From contig NZ_CP073239.1 of NCBI RefSeq assembly GCF_009670965.2, positions 372,001-436,000 of the forward strand: 64,000 bases of DNA. Direction: 5' to 3'. This DNA comes from Riemerella anatipestifer (GTDB lineage Bacteria; Bacteroidota; Bacteroidia; Flavobacteriales; Weeksellaceae). The notes beneath the pieces were generated by a model, which was not told where the DNA came from, did not search any database, and saw only the letters and a program-made list of their open reading frames with translations. The position numbers were made by a program, and so were the translations under genes. Numbering within the stretch: position 1 is the first letter of the stretch; each line of letters opens with the position of its first letter. Below, one piece after another: positions 55,611 to 64,000 of this stretch.

Positions 55611-56108
55611 TTATAAATCTTTTTTACCAATTAGCACCGCTCCTACAATCCCCGAAAGAATTAAAATTGAAGCCAACTCAAACGGCAATACATATTCATT
55701 AAACAATAATCTTCCCAAATTTTTGGTAAGCCCTACACCTTCTGTAATCTCAGTTACAGGCAATTCATTTCCTACATAACCTCTTAAAGCTCCTAAAAAA
55801 CCCACTAAAAGAAGTCCTGCAGAGAAAATTCCTGCAAATTTCATTAGGTTATTCTTTTTGCCTTCGTCTTTCTCCTTTAGATTAAGCATCATAAGCACAT
55901 ATAAGAATAAAACCATAATAGCTCCTGCATATACTATAATCTGCACAATTCCCAAAAATTGGGCATTAAGTAATATATACAATCCTGCTATAGAAAAAAA
56001 TGTAATTACTAAAGACAATATGCTATACAACGGATTTTTAGCTGCTACAAAATAAATAGCACTAATAACCGCTAAACCTGAAATAATATAAAAAACAATC
56101 TGCTCCAT
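55611..56108 (-). CDS. nuoJ: NADH-quinone oxidoreductase subunit J
   Basis: 165 aa with five hydrophobic helices, the ND6 counterpart. Conserved: SILSLVITFFSIAGLYILLN, QFLGIVQIIVYAGAIMVLFL (the pi-bulge helix). Spaced 3 bp from nuoI. Confidence 0.95.
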   Translation of the reverse strand: MEQIVFYIISGLAVISAIYFVAAKNPLYSILSLVITFFSIAGLYILLNAQFLGIVQIIVYAGAIMVLFLYVLMMLNLKEKDEGKKNNLMKFAGIFSAGLLLVGFLGALRGYVGNELPVTEITEGVGLTKNLGRLLFNEYVLPFELASILILSGIVGAVLIGKKDL

Positions 56109-56111
56109 TAC

Positions 56112-56639
56112 TTAATAAGATTTCTTTTGTCTTTCACTAATATCTATTCTATTGTTCATATCCTCCACTAGTTTGTCTTTTCCATAGACAAAAGAACCAC
56201 GGTTAGACTCTACATCTACTAATCTATCTGTAAGATAAATCGCTGATTTAGGACAAGCCTCCTCACACAATCCGCAGAAAATACACCTCAACATATTAAT
56301 TTCGTAGGTAGAAGCATATTTTTCTTCTCTATAAAGATGTTTTTCTTCCTTAGTTCTTTCAGCCGAAGTCATCGTAATGGCTTCCGCAGGGCAAGCAACC
56401 GCACAAAGTCCGCAAGCGGTACATCTTTCTCTCCCTTCATCATCTCTTTTAAGAACATGTCTCCCACGCCATACTTTAGCCCTTGGCTTTTCCTGTTCTG
56501 GATATTGTATCGTTCTATCTTTCTTAAAAAAATGCTTTAGTGTAATGCTCATACCCTTAATTATAGCAGGGAGATAAGCCTTTTCCGCCAAAGTCATCTT
56601 TTTATTAGAAACTACTTTTGATCTATTTGTTAATTTCAT
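56112..56639 (-). CDS. nuoI: NADH-quinone oxidoreductase subunit I
   Basis: 175 aa, carries two [4Fe-4S] clusters N6a and N6b: CTACGLCAVACPAEAI and CIFCGLCEEACPKSAI, the eight Cys ligands. It passes electrons to cluster N2 in NuoB. Length close to the usual 150-180. The gap to nuoH (72 bp) contains the short AGATATTAGATG repeat. Confidence 0.96.
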   Translation of the reverse strand: MKLTNRSKVVSNKKMTLAEKAYLPAIIKGMSITLKHFFKKDRTIQYPEQEKPRAKVWRGRHVLKRDDEGRERCTACGLCAVACPAEAITMTSAERTKEEKHLYREEKYASTYEINMLRCIFCGLCEEACPKSAIYLTDRLVDVESNRGSFVYGKDKLVEDMNNRIDISERQKKSY

Positions 56640-56646
56640 TATCTAT

Positions 56647-56664
56647 TAGATATTAGATGTTAGA
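56647..56664. repeat. short AGATATTAGATG-type repeat in the nuoH-nuoI gap
   Basis: The largest gap of the lower nuo operon contains a GATATTAGATGTTAGAC run related to the repeat at 41983-42035. It is too short for a clear function. Confidence 0.5.
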
Positions 56665-56712
56665 CATTATTTAATTGTCTTTATCTTGTATTTCAATTTT
56701 ATAAATTTGGTA

Positions 56713-57777
56713 TTAACTTCCAAATGCTAATATTACCGCTCCTGTTATAAATAAATTAACTAATGCTAATGGGATTAAAGTCTTCCAACCAAGGTGCATC
56801 AATTGGTCGTAACGGAAACGAGGAAGCGTCCATCTAATCCACATAAACAAGAAGATACCGAAGAATGTTTTGCTCAAAAACGCAACAATACTTAAAATTC
56901 CGGCTACATTTTCACCATAGGTAGTTGTTACCCATTCTATCCCTGGATAGTTGTAACCACCAAAGAATAAAACCACCATTAAAGCATTGGAGATAAACAT
57001 ATTAACATACTCTCCAAACATATATAATCCTAGCTTCATCGCAGAATACTCTGTCATAAAACCAGCCACAAGTTCAGCCTCACATTCTGGTAAGTCGAAC
57101 GGATGTCGGTTACACTCTGCCAATGCAGCTACCAAGAAAACTAAGAAGGCTACTGGTTGATAAAAAATATTCCAATTCATTCCAGAGCCTACAGGAATTA
57201 TACCCCATAGTTTGCCTGTGCCTTGTGCTTCTGTGATTACTCTTAAATCTAATGAACCTGCCATCATAATGATAGACAATAATGCTAATCCCATAGCCAA
57301 TTCATAAGATATCATCTGAGAAGACGCACGAATAGCACCTATAAGAGAATATTTATTGTTAGAAGCCCAACCACCTATCATAATACCATAAACTCCCACA
57401 GACACCATACCTATAAGGTAAAGCACCCCAACATCTATGTTAGCTACTTGTAAACTAAACGATTCTCCACCTATGTTAAGGCTTTTCCCCCAAGGGATAA
57501 CCGCTCCTGTAATAAGTGATATAAACATCACTAAACCAGGACCTAAAATAAATAAAAACTTCTCTGAATTTTTAGGAATAAAATCTTCCTTAAAGAAAAA
57601 TTTACCACCGTCAGCCAAAGGCTGTAATAATCCCAATGGACCAGTCCTATTAGGACCAATGCGGTCTTGCATCAACGCAGCCACCTTTCTTTCTGCCCAA
57701 GTAGAATAAGCTGCTACCGTAAGAGACAGAATAAAAAGAGAGATTACTAATATCGTTTTAAAAATCAATAAATCCAT
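56713..57777 (-). CDS. nuoH: NADH-quinone oxidoreductase subunit H
   Basis: 354 aa, about eight helices, ND1 counterpart forming the quinone site with NuoB and NuoD. Signatures: AERKVAALMQDRIGPNRTGP, GLLQPLADGGKFFFKEDFIP, and ECNRHPFDLPECEAELVAGF with the acidic loop facing the quinone chamber. It is 3 bp from nuoG. Confidence 0.97.
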   Translation of the reverse strand: MDLLIFKTILVISLFILSLTVAAYSTWAERKVAALMQDRIGPNRTGPLGLLQPLADGGKFFFKEDFIPKNSEKFLFILGPGLVMFISLITGAVIPWGKSLNIGGESFSLQVANIDVGVLYLIGMVSVGVYGIMIGGWASNNKYSLIGAIRASSQMISYELAMGLALLSIIMMAGSLDLRVITEAQGTGKLWGIIPVGSGMNWNIFYQPVAFLVFLVAALAECNRHPFDLPECEAELVAGFMTEYSAMKLGLYMFGEYVNMFISNALMVVLFFGGYNYPGIEWVTTTYGENVAGILSIVAFLSKTFFGIFLFMWIRWTLPRFRYDQLMHLGWKTLIPLALVNLFITGAVILAFGS

Positions 57778-57780
57778 AAC

Positions 57781-58800
57781 TTATTTTTCTTCTTCTTGAT
57801 TTCTATTTTCTGTAGAATTTTCTATTTCCTTCGCTGTATTATCCTCCAAAAGTTCATAAGCATTCGTTGAGTCTTCGTAATGATTAGCAGAAATTACAGA
57901 ATGTCTGCTTATATGTCTCGGACCTTCAACATTCCAATACTTAACATCTTTCTTATGAAAACGGCAATCGTTACAAATAAATTCTTCTACTTCACCGTAT
58001 TCGTCTTTTCTAGCCGTTACTCTGATAACCTCATCACCCTTCATCCACAATACTGCTTTACCACTACATTTTTCGCACTTACAAGTAGCATTCATTGGTT
58101 TTGTAAACCATACTCTACTCGCAAAACGAGAAGTGTTATCCGTTAAAGCACCTACAGGACAAACATCAATCACATTTCCTATAAAATCATTCTCCAGTGC
58201 TTTATTGAGGTAAGTAGATATTTCGGCGTGATCTCCTCTAAATAATATCCCATGCTCTCTCTCTTTAGTAAGCTGATTAGCCGCTAAGACACATCTAGCA
58301 CATAGGATACAGCGGTTCATATTAAGTTTAATATAAGGACCTATATCTTCTGGTTCAAAAGTTCGTCTTTCAAACTCCGTTCTTGTATTTTCTACTCCAT
58401 GCTCATAGCCTAAGTCTTGAAGATGACACTCTCCTGCTTGGTCACAAATTGGACAATCCAAAGGGTGATTGACAAGGAGGAACTCAGTAACTGCCTTTCT
58501 GGCCTCCTGAGTTTTCTCAGAAGTTAAATTTTTCACTTCCATTCCATCCATTACCGTTGTACGACAACTTGCCACAAGTTTAGGCATTGGTCTTGGGTCA
58601 GCATCAGAGCCTTTAGAAACCTCTACCAAGCAAGTACGACATCTCCCCCCACTAGTTTCCAATTTACTATAATAGCACATTGCAGGCGGCACAGACTTCC
58701 CCCCGATTTGTCTAGCAGCCTCTAGAATACTAGTACCAGGAGCAACCTCTGTAGTCTGCCCATCTATAGTTACTTTAAACTTTTTAACTTCCTCACTCAT
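57781..58800 (-). CDS. nuoG: NADH-quinone oxidoreductase subunit G, short form
   Basis: 339 aa from the ATG at 58800 (MSEEVKKFKVTIDGQTT); the frame runs 11 codons further up but the extra residues are not part of the family. Binding sites in order: [2Fe-2S] N1b in CYYSKLETSGGRCRTCLVEV, the His-Cys3 cluster N5 in HPLDCPICDQAGECHLQDLG, and [4Fe-4S] N4 in CILCARCV with CPVGAL. Then CKCEKCSGKAVLW and CNDCRFHKK mark the start of a fourth Cys-rich Fe4S4 domain. The long molybdopterin-like domain of E. coli NuoG is missing; this short form is common in flavobacteria. Confidence 0.95.
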   Translation of the reverse strand: MSEEVKKFKVTIDGQTTEVAPGTSILEAARQIGGKSVPPAMCYYSKLETSGGRCRTCLVEVSKGSDADPRPMPKLVASCRTTVMDGMEVKNLTSEKTQEARKAVTEFLLVNHPLDCPICDQAGECHLQDLGYEHGVENTRTEFERRTFEPEDIGPYIKLNMNRCILCARCVLAANQLTKEREHGILFRGDHAEISTYLNKALENDFIGNVIDVCPVGALTDNTSRFASRVWFTKPMNATCKCEKCSGKAVLWMKGDEVIRVTARKDEYGEVEEFICNDCRFHKKDVKYWNVEGPRHISRHSVISANHYEDSTNAYELLEDNTAKEIENSTENRNQEEEK

Positions 58801-58848
58801 AATATTATACGATTGGTTTATTTGAACCATCAAATAAAACCTATTTGG

Positions 58849-59667
58849 TTAATTATTTTTAGTATTAAATGTATATCCTATCCCAAAATTAACTTGACCA
58901 AACATAAAATCTTGCCAAGCTCTATCTGTATTGTTTAAGGTCGTCTTTATATCAAACATATTTATGTATCCATACTTCACTTCAAGTCTAGCCAAAAAAT
59001 GCTTCCATAATACTAAATTCAAATTTACTCTGGCGTCAGCTCCAAAACCTGCCAAATGAAATCTATCACTTCTTTCATTTCCAAACAATTTAGCATTAGT
59101 CTTAGGATATAAACCACCTATTCCTCCACCATAAGCCCAATAAATATCTACATTTTTAGTATTGACTAAAGAATTATATTTTTCTAGACCAAGATTAACA
59201 TAGTTAAGTCCATCTGTATGCTCAAAAGTCAAAAACTGTTCATCACTCAAATCCACTTTACTATCTTTAACATAATAGGCATATGGGTTTTTGATTTCAC
59301 CACTAAAATCAACTACTTGATTTTGCTCCATTACATACTTCATATGGTCAATAGCAAAAACTAATGCCAAATTATCTTTAACGAAGTAAGCTACTCTTGC
59401 ATTAGTTTGGGGTATTGTAATCTTAGTAGGTCCAAAATAAACTCCTAAATCAAAATCTGTGGGTCTATCCGCTGCTTTTACATTGTGAAGCATAAACTTA
59501 TATCTAGAACCACTGAAACCTATGTCAGAGTTTGAATACCAAGCCCTATTCCACCCCCAAAAAAGAAACATAGCACCTTTTTTAAAAGGTCTATTATCCC
59601 TAACTTGAGAGCTAACAGAACTCCAAGCAAATAAGAGCAAAAATATGTATATATACTTAGTTTTCAT
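58849..59667 (-). CDS. exported outer-membrane barrel-like protein embedded in nuo
   Basis: 272 aa with a signal peptide ending SSVSSQ. The mature part starts VRDNRPFKKGAMFLFWGWNR, then alternates amphipathic strands (FMLHNVKAADRPTDFDLGVY, NARVAYFVKDNLALVFAID, LNLVLWKHFLARLEVKYGY) and ends QVNFGIGYTFNTKNN, an aromatic-ended strand as in 8- to 12-strand barrels. It has no resemblance to any complex I subunit I know. It is only 1 bp below the nuoF start of the same strand order (stop of nuoF at 59669) and 48 bp above nuoG. It may be an unrelated lodger; a link to the complex would be surprising, since the complex is in the inner membrane. Confidence 0.85.
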   Translation of the reverse strand: MKTKYIYIFLLLFAWSSVSSQVRDNRPFKKGAMFLFWGWNRAWYSNSDIGFSGSRYKFMLHNVKAADRPTDFDLGVYFGPTKITIPQTNARVAYFVKDNLALVFAIDHMKYVMEQNQVVDFSGEIKNPYAYYVKDSKVDLSDEQFLTFEHTDGLNYVNLGLEKYNSLVNTKNVDIYWAYGGGIGGLYPKTNAKLFGNERSDRFHLAGFGADARVNLNLVLWKHFLARLEVKYGYINMFDIKTTLNNTDRAWQDFMFGQVNFGIGYTFNTKNN

Positions 59668-59668
59668 T

Positions 59669-61030
59669 CTAATTACTTTCTTCCACTTTTAAAGGAATAG
59701 GATCTGCATAGCTCCCTAAACCATAGTTTTGAGTTAATGCCAACTCTGGGTTTTTAACATACCATTCAAACTCATCACGGAAATGGCGAATAGCTGCTGC
59801 TACAGGCCACGCTGCCGCATCTCCTAACGGACAAATGGTATTACCCTCTATTTTTCTTTGAATATCCCATAGTAAATCTATATCGGACATTTCTCCTTTA
59901 CCTTCTACAATCTTTTTCAGGATACGATACATCCACCCTGTTCCTTCTCTACAAGGTGTACATTGTCCACAGCTTTCGTGGTTGTAGAAACGAGCTAAAG
60001 TCATGGTGTGTTTTACCACAGATTGGTCTTCGTCTAAAACGATGAAACCTCCTGACCCCATCATCGTACCAGTTGCAAAGCCCCCTTCCGAAAGAGATTC
60101 ATAATTCATATATCTTGGTTTGCCATCTATGGTTCTCAGCAATAAATTAGCTGGTACAATAGGCACAGAACTTCCTCCAGGAATACACGCCTTAAGACGC
60201 TTTCCGTTAGGTATTCCACCACAATATTCATCAGAATATATAAATTCTTCTACGGTAATGGTCATATCAATCTCATAAACCCCCGGCTTGTTGATATTAC
60301 CACACGCAGAAATGAGTTTAGTTCCTGTAGAACGCCCAACTCCAATTTTAGCATACTCTGCTCCAGAAATATTGATAATAGGCACTACCGCCGCAATAGA
60401 CTCCACATTGTTAACCACCGTAGGTCTTTCCCAAAGCCCTTTAACCGCTGGGAATGGAGGTTTTAGTCTAGGATTACCTCTTCTTCCTTCTAATGATTCT
60501 AGAAGAGCTGTTTCCTCTCCACAGATGTAAGCCCCACCTCCTCTTTGGACATAAATTTCCAAATCAAAGCCAGAACCTAATATATTTTTACCTAAAAATC
60601 CTGCTTTTTTAGCTTCCTCAATAGCTTCCTCTAAAATATCAGGAATCCAAGAATACTCACCTCTAATATAGATGTAAGAAGCATTAGAACCTAAACAATA
60701 AGACGAAATTAACATTCCCTCAATTAAAAGATGAGGAATAAACTCCATCAAATATCTGTCCTTGAAAGTACCTGGCTCTGACTCATCGGCATTCACTACC
60801 AAGTGTCTAGGCACCCCTTCTGGCTTAGCTAAAAAGCTCCACTTAAGTCCCGTAGGGAAACCTGCTCCCCCACGACCTCTAAGTCCAGAAGTTTTTACTT
60901 CTTCTAAAATTTCTTCAGGAGTCATCTTAAGTGCCTTTTCTGCTGCTTGATAACCTCCCTGTTTGCGGTAAACATCAAAATAACGAATACCCTCTATATG
61001 TGCATCTTTAAGTAAAAGTTTTTTACTCAT
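59669..61030 (-). CDS. nuoF: NADH-quinone oxidoreductase subunit F
   Basis: 453 aa, the NADH- and FMN-binding subunit. GRGGAGFPTGLKWSF is the FMN/NADH glycine-rich loop at about 52-66; GGGAYICGEETALLESLEG is the second conserved site. The [4Fe-4S] cluster N3 is held by the Cys in ESCGQCTPCREGTGW and NTICPLGDAAA. It lies 12 bp after nuoE. Confidence 0.97.
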   Translation of the reverse strand: MSKKLLLKDAHIEGIRYFDVYRKQGGYQAAEKALKMTPEEILEEVKTSGLRGRGGAGFPTGLKWSFLAKPEGVPRHLVVNADESEPGTFKDRYLMEFIPHLLIEGMLISSYCLGSNASYIYIRGEYSWIPDILEEAIEEAKKAGFLGKNILGSGFDLEIYVQRGGGAYICGEETALLESLEGRRGNPRLKPPFPAVKGLWERPTVVNNVESIAAVVPIINISGAEYAKIGVGRSTGTKLISACGNINKPGVYEIDMTITVEEFIYSDEYCGGIPNGKRLKACIPGGSSVPIVPANLLLRTIDGKPRYMNYESLSEGGFATGTMMGSGGFIVLDEDQSVVKHTMTLARFYNHESCGQCTPCREGTGWMYRILKKIVEGKGEMSDIDLLWDIQRKIEGNTICPLGDAAAWPVAAAIRHFRDEFEWYVKNPELALTQNYGLGSYADPIPLKVEESN

Positions 61031-61042
61031 TTTTTCTTTTAT

Positions 61043-61555
61043 TTAATCCAAAGCAATGGCTCCTTGTCTGCATAGCTCAAGGATTTCATCTACTTTTTCT
61101 TTAGTTAAGTGTTCATGATAAAATTTTCCTAACTGCATCATCGGTGCATAGCCACAAGCTCCTAAGCATTCCGCTGGTTTTAATGTAAACAAACCATCTT
61201 CCGTAGTCTCTCCATCCTTAATGTTAAGTGTTTTACGGATATGGTCTAAAATATCATCACTCCCATTGAGCATACAAGGTCCTGTTCTACACACTTCTAG
61301 CACATATTTACCTACCGGCTTCATATTAAACATCGTGTAGAAAGTAGCCACTTCGTACACCTCTATTGGCAATATGTTAAGCACCTCCGCCACATAGTCC
61401 ATCACAGGAACACTAAGCCACCCTCCAAATTCCTTTTGTGCAATATGCAAAACAGGAATTAGTGCCGACTTTTGTTTCCCTTCAGGATATCTAGCGATGA
61501 TTTTATGAACCTTTTCTAAGGTTTCTGGCTTAAAAGCTATAACTGTCTCGTTCAT
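61043..61555 (-). CDS. nuoE: NADH-quinone oxidoreductase subunit E
   Basis: 170 aa, thioredoxin-fold subunit holding [2Fe-2S] cluster N1a through the Cys pairs in CRTGPCMLNG and CLGACGYAPMMQLG. The usual length. The ATG lies 57 bp below the nuoD stop. Confidence 0.97.
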   Translation of the reverse strand: MNETVIAFKPETLEKVHKIIARYPEGKQKSALIPVLHIAQKEFGGWLSVPVMDYVAEVLNILPIEVYEVATFYTMFNMKPVGKYVLEVCRTGPCMLNGSDDILDHIRKTLNIKDGETTEDGLFTLKPAECLGACGYAPMMQLGKFYHEHLTKEKVDEILELCRQGAIALD

Positions 61556-61611
61556 TTTTTTATCTTGTAAAAGTACTTTGTACTCTAATTCTTTTTTAGT
61601 TTTAGCAAAAT

Positions 61612-62835
61612 TTAGGCGTCTAACTCTCCTGCAATTACATTCATACTACTCATAGTTACAATAGCATCAGAAATCATAGAGCCTTTTATCATCTCTGGGA
61701 ACGCTTGATAGTATATAAAACACGGTCTTCTAAAGTGTAGTCTGTATGGCGTTCTTCCACCATCACTAATAAGATAGAAACCTAACTCTCCGTTTCCTCC
61801 CTCTACACAATGGTACACCTCTCCTTTAGGAATATCTTGCTCTCCCATAACAATTTTAAAGTGATAGATAAGAGCTTCCATTTTGGTGTAAACATCTGCT
61901 TTAGCTGGCAAATAAAATTCTGGAACATCTGCGTGATAATCACCTTCTGGAAGGTTTTCGTAAGCATTTTTAACCAACTTATAACTTTCCCATATCTCCT
62001 GCTGACGAACCATAAATCTATCATAAGTATCTCCTGCCGTTCCTACTGGAATGATAAAATCAAAATCATCATAAGATGAGTAAGGTTGTGCTACACGCAC
62101 ATCGTAATCTACCCCAGCTGCACGAAGATTCGGTCCTGTAAAGCTGTAATTAAGAGCCCTCTCTGCCGAAATAGGTCCTGCCCCGATAGTTCTATCCATA
62201 AAGATTCTGTTTCGTTCCATTAGGTTACAAAACTCTTGGAATCTTTTTGGGAAGTTTTTAATAAAATCTTTAATTAATTCGTGAAATTTAGGGCTAAAAT
62301 CTCTCTCAAAACCACCAATTCTACCAATATTGGTAGTCATTCTAGCTCCGCAGATTTGCTCGTACATTTCGTAAATACGCTCTCTGTCTTGGAATACATA
62401 GGTAAACCCTGTAATAGCTCCTGTATCTACTCCTATTACCCCATTACATACCAAATGGTCTGCAATCCTAGCCAACTCCATAATGATGATACGCATATAA
62501 TCTACCCTCTTCGGCACTTTACAACCGATGAGTTTTTCTACCGTCATATGCCACCCTAAATTGTTGATTGGAGCTGAACAATAATTAAGACGGTCTGTAA
62601 GCGTAGTAATCTGAGCGTAAGGTCTTCTCTCTGATATTTTCTCAAAAGCACGATGAATATAACCTACCGTCTGCTCAGAGTGAAGTATTTTTTCCCCATC
62701 CATCGTCAGTACATTTTGGAATATACCATGTGTTGCGGGGTGTGTAGGTCCTAAATTAAGGGTATATAATTGCCCATCAATTTGCTCACTACTTTCGTAT
62801 TGGTTAAGTATATTAGATAGTTCGTTATCTTTCAT
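61612..62835 (-). CDS. nuoD: NADH-quinone oxidoreductase subunit D
   Basis: 407 aa, 49-kDa-type subunit that shapes the quinone site with NuoB. Conserved: LGPTHPATHGIFQNVLTMDG with the His, VGYIHRAFEKISERRPYAQI, LTDRLNYCSAPINNLGW and a C-terminal SMISDAIVTMSSMNVIAGEL. NuoC and NuoD are separate genes here, not fused as in E. coli. Confidence 0.97.
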   Translation of the reverse strand: MKDNELSNILNQYESSEQIDGQLYTLNLGPTHPATHGIFQNVLTMDGEKILHSEQTVGYIHRAFEKISERRPYAQITTLTDRLNYCSAPINNLGWHMTVEKLIGCKVPKRVDYMRIIIMELARIADHLVCNGVIGVDTGAITGFTYVFQDRERIYEMYEQICGARMTTNIGRIGGFERDFSPKFHELIKDFIKNFPKRFQEFCNLMERNRIFMDRTIGAGPISAERALNYSFTGPNLRAAGVDYDVRVAQPYSSYDDFDFIIPVGTAGDTYDRFMVRQQEIWESYKLVKNAYENLPEGDYHADVPEFYLPAKADVYTKMEALIYHFKIVMGEQDIPKGEVYHCVEGGNGELGFYLISDGGRTPYRLHFRRPCFIYYQAFPEMIKGSMISDAIVTMSSMNVIAGELDA

Positions 62836-62870
62836 AATTCATTTTATTTTGGGTAAAATATCCAATAGTT

Positions 62871-63365
62871 CTATCTACCAAACATTTTATCATCTTTATC
62901 CTCTCTAGTACCATCTTCTAAACGGTACTGTTTAAGCATTGGGTGGTAACCCATATCTGGGTCGTTTAAGATAATTCTTAAATCAGGGTGCCCCTTAAAT
63001 CTAATACCGTAAAAATCAAAAGTTTCCCTCTCCATCCAGTTAGCTCCTGAATATAAATCTGAAATGGTATCTACCTCTGCTTCTTCTATCGGCATAAACA
63101 CTTTTAGACGAACTCTAAAATTAGTCTTCATATTATGAAGATGATAGGTAACGCCTAACTCTTTAGCCTTATCTTGAGGATAATGGATACCGCATATATC
63201 TGTAAGAAAACCTATTTCTAAAGAAGAATCTTTTAGATGATGAATAAGTTTTTTTACCTCTTCTTTTTTTACCTCTAATGTTAACAGACCATGAGGCTCA
63301 GAAACTGACAATACCGCTTCTGGAAATTCTCTATTTATGGCCTCTAAAACAAATTCGTTGTTCAT
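62871..63365 (-). CDS. nuoC: NADH-quinone oxidoreductase subunit C
   Basis: 164 aa, the 30-kDa-type subunit of the peripheral arm. Signature: GANWMERETFDFYGIRFKGH and the terminal MLKQYRLEDGTREDKDD. It is separated by 35 bp from nuoD and by 82 bp from nuoB. Confidence 0.95.
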   Translation of the reverse strand: MNNEFVLEAINREFPEAVLSVSEPHGLLTLEVKKEEVKKLIHHLKDSSLEIGFLTDICGIHYPQDKAKELGVTYHLHNMKTNFRVRLKVFMPIEEAEVDTISDLYSGANWMERETFDFYGIRFKGHPDLRIILNDPDMGYHPMLKQYRLEDGTREDKDDKMFGR

Positions 63366-63447
63366 ATCTTTTTATATGATAATTTGACAATGATTTAACT
63401 TTTTTAATTTTTTGATAATCTAGCTCTCAATTTCAAATTATCTCAAT

Positions 63448-64000
63448 TTATTTAACACCGTAGCTTTCTAACAATGCCTTATACTCTGGCATATCTCTTC
63501 TTCTAAGGCTTTCACTCTGTGCCAATGCCTGAACCTGCATAAACCCTTCTAATATCTGCTCTGGTCTAGGCGGACATCCTGGCACATACACATCTACAGG
63601 TATAATTTTATCTATACCTTGTAGTACCGAGTAAGTATCAAAAATACCACCACTACTCGCACAAGCTCCCACCGCTATCACCCATTTAGGCTCTGCCATC
63701 TGAGAGTAAACTTGCTTAAGTACGGGTGCTAATTTTTTAGATATAGTTCCGCAAACCAAAAGACAATCTGCTTGCCTTGGAGAGAAAGACATTCTTTCCG
63801 CACCGAATCTTGCCATATCGTAAGTAGGCATCGCCATTGCCATAAACTCAATACCACAACAAGAAGTTGCAAATGGTAGTGGCCATAAGGAATAAGAACG
63901 AGCCATTCCTATAAGGCTACTTAATTTTGTTGCAAAGAACCCCTCTCCTGAATATCCTGAAGGAGCTGGTGCATCTGTTTTTATAATAGGTTTATTAGAC
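63448..64000 (-). CDS. nuoB: NADH-quinone oxidoreductase subunit B, 5' end outside the window
   Basis: At least 184 codons; the frame stays open to the edge, and the residues before the internal Met (63906) are clearly coding ([20 protein letters not shown], then [11 protein letters not shown]), so the true start lies beyond 64000. Cluster N2 is bound by the tandem Cys in ATSCCGIEF plus Cys in VGACASSGG and PGCPPRPEQ. Also conserved: [20 protein letters not shown]. nuoA would lie further right. Confidence 0.96.
   Translation of the reverse strand, partial: SNKPIIKTDAPAPSGYSGEGFFATKLSSLIGMARSYSLWPLPFATSCCGIEFMAMAMPTYDMARFGAERMSFSPRQADCLLVCGTISKKLAPVLKQVYSQMAEPKWVIAVGACASSGGIFDTYSVLQGIDKIIPVDVYVPGCPPRPEQILEGFMQVQALAQSESLRRRDMPEYKALLESYGVK

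Overview
The window reads as chromosomal DNA from a low-GC member of Bacteroidota, class Flavobacteriia, most likely family Weeksellaceae (Riemerella/Chryseobacterium/Bergeyella type). Support: TAnnTTTG-type -7 promoter elements, a short RpoD-type sigma factor, GLPGLI-family proteins, DUF4199 and GIN-domain (DUF2807) proteins, a CarboxypepD_reg/plug TonB receptor, an archaeal/eukaryotic-type ProRS, and a 14-cistron nuo locus with a short NuoG. The genus is an inference. I see no tRNA, rRNA, CRISPR array, intact insertion sequence or prophage.

Layout. 1-5,500: the 5' part of a FadL/OmpP1-like outer-membrane protein (cut by the window edge), a Trp/Gly-rich lipoprotein, proS, a DUF937 protein, a TlpA-like thioredoxin and rpe. 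5,560-14,660: rpoD, then nine closely spaced minus-strand genes (gpx, a LolA-like protein, kdsB, an SH3b protein, an aminotransferase, a phosphohexomutase, a GIN-domain lipoprotein, a GT2 glycosyltransferase, a DUF4199 protein). 14,796-15,116: RNase P RNA. 15,186-23,150: a DUF1573 protein, valS, DUF4241, a ribokinase-like kinase, a LuxE-like protein, a lipoprotein and an MFS/UMF1 transporter. 23,265-28,820: thiolase, a TonB receptor broken by one in-frame TAG, and pepP. 29,022-33,350: pruA, trmB, a CarboxypepD_reg-type protein and menE. 33,418-36,864: a metal-related cluster (beta-barrel protein, MbnH-like dihaem peroxidase, MbnP-like lipoprotein, small NCHGKC protein) with a Fur-box-like dyad upstream of mbnP. 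36,984-38,906: an ABC-F ATPase.

38,907-42,629 is the most accessory-looking part: a 960-bp gene-free stretch made of degenerate direct and inverted repeats, an HU-like protein, a repetitive-type surface protein, and a (TG)15 microsatellite upstream of it. 42,630-50,331: gcvP, two GLPGLI genes with a decayed third copy between them, a structured dispersed repeat, an unlisted 50-aa Cys/Lys-rich gene with a very good promoter, a J-domain protein, an NAD(P)-binding protein and tpx.

50,481-64,000: the nuo (complex I) operon in order B-C-D-E-F-[outer-membrane-like gene]-G-H-I-J-K-L-M-N, minus strand, ending in a clear terminator; nuoB runs off the right edge. Most of the window is core housekeeping. 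The best leads for something unusual are the MbnP/MbnH cluster with its Fur-like site, the amber-interrupted TonB receptor, the unlisted 50-aa gene, the extra secreted gene embedded in nuo, and the repeat-rich 39-kb region.
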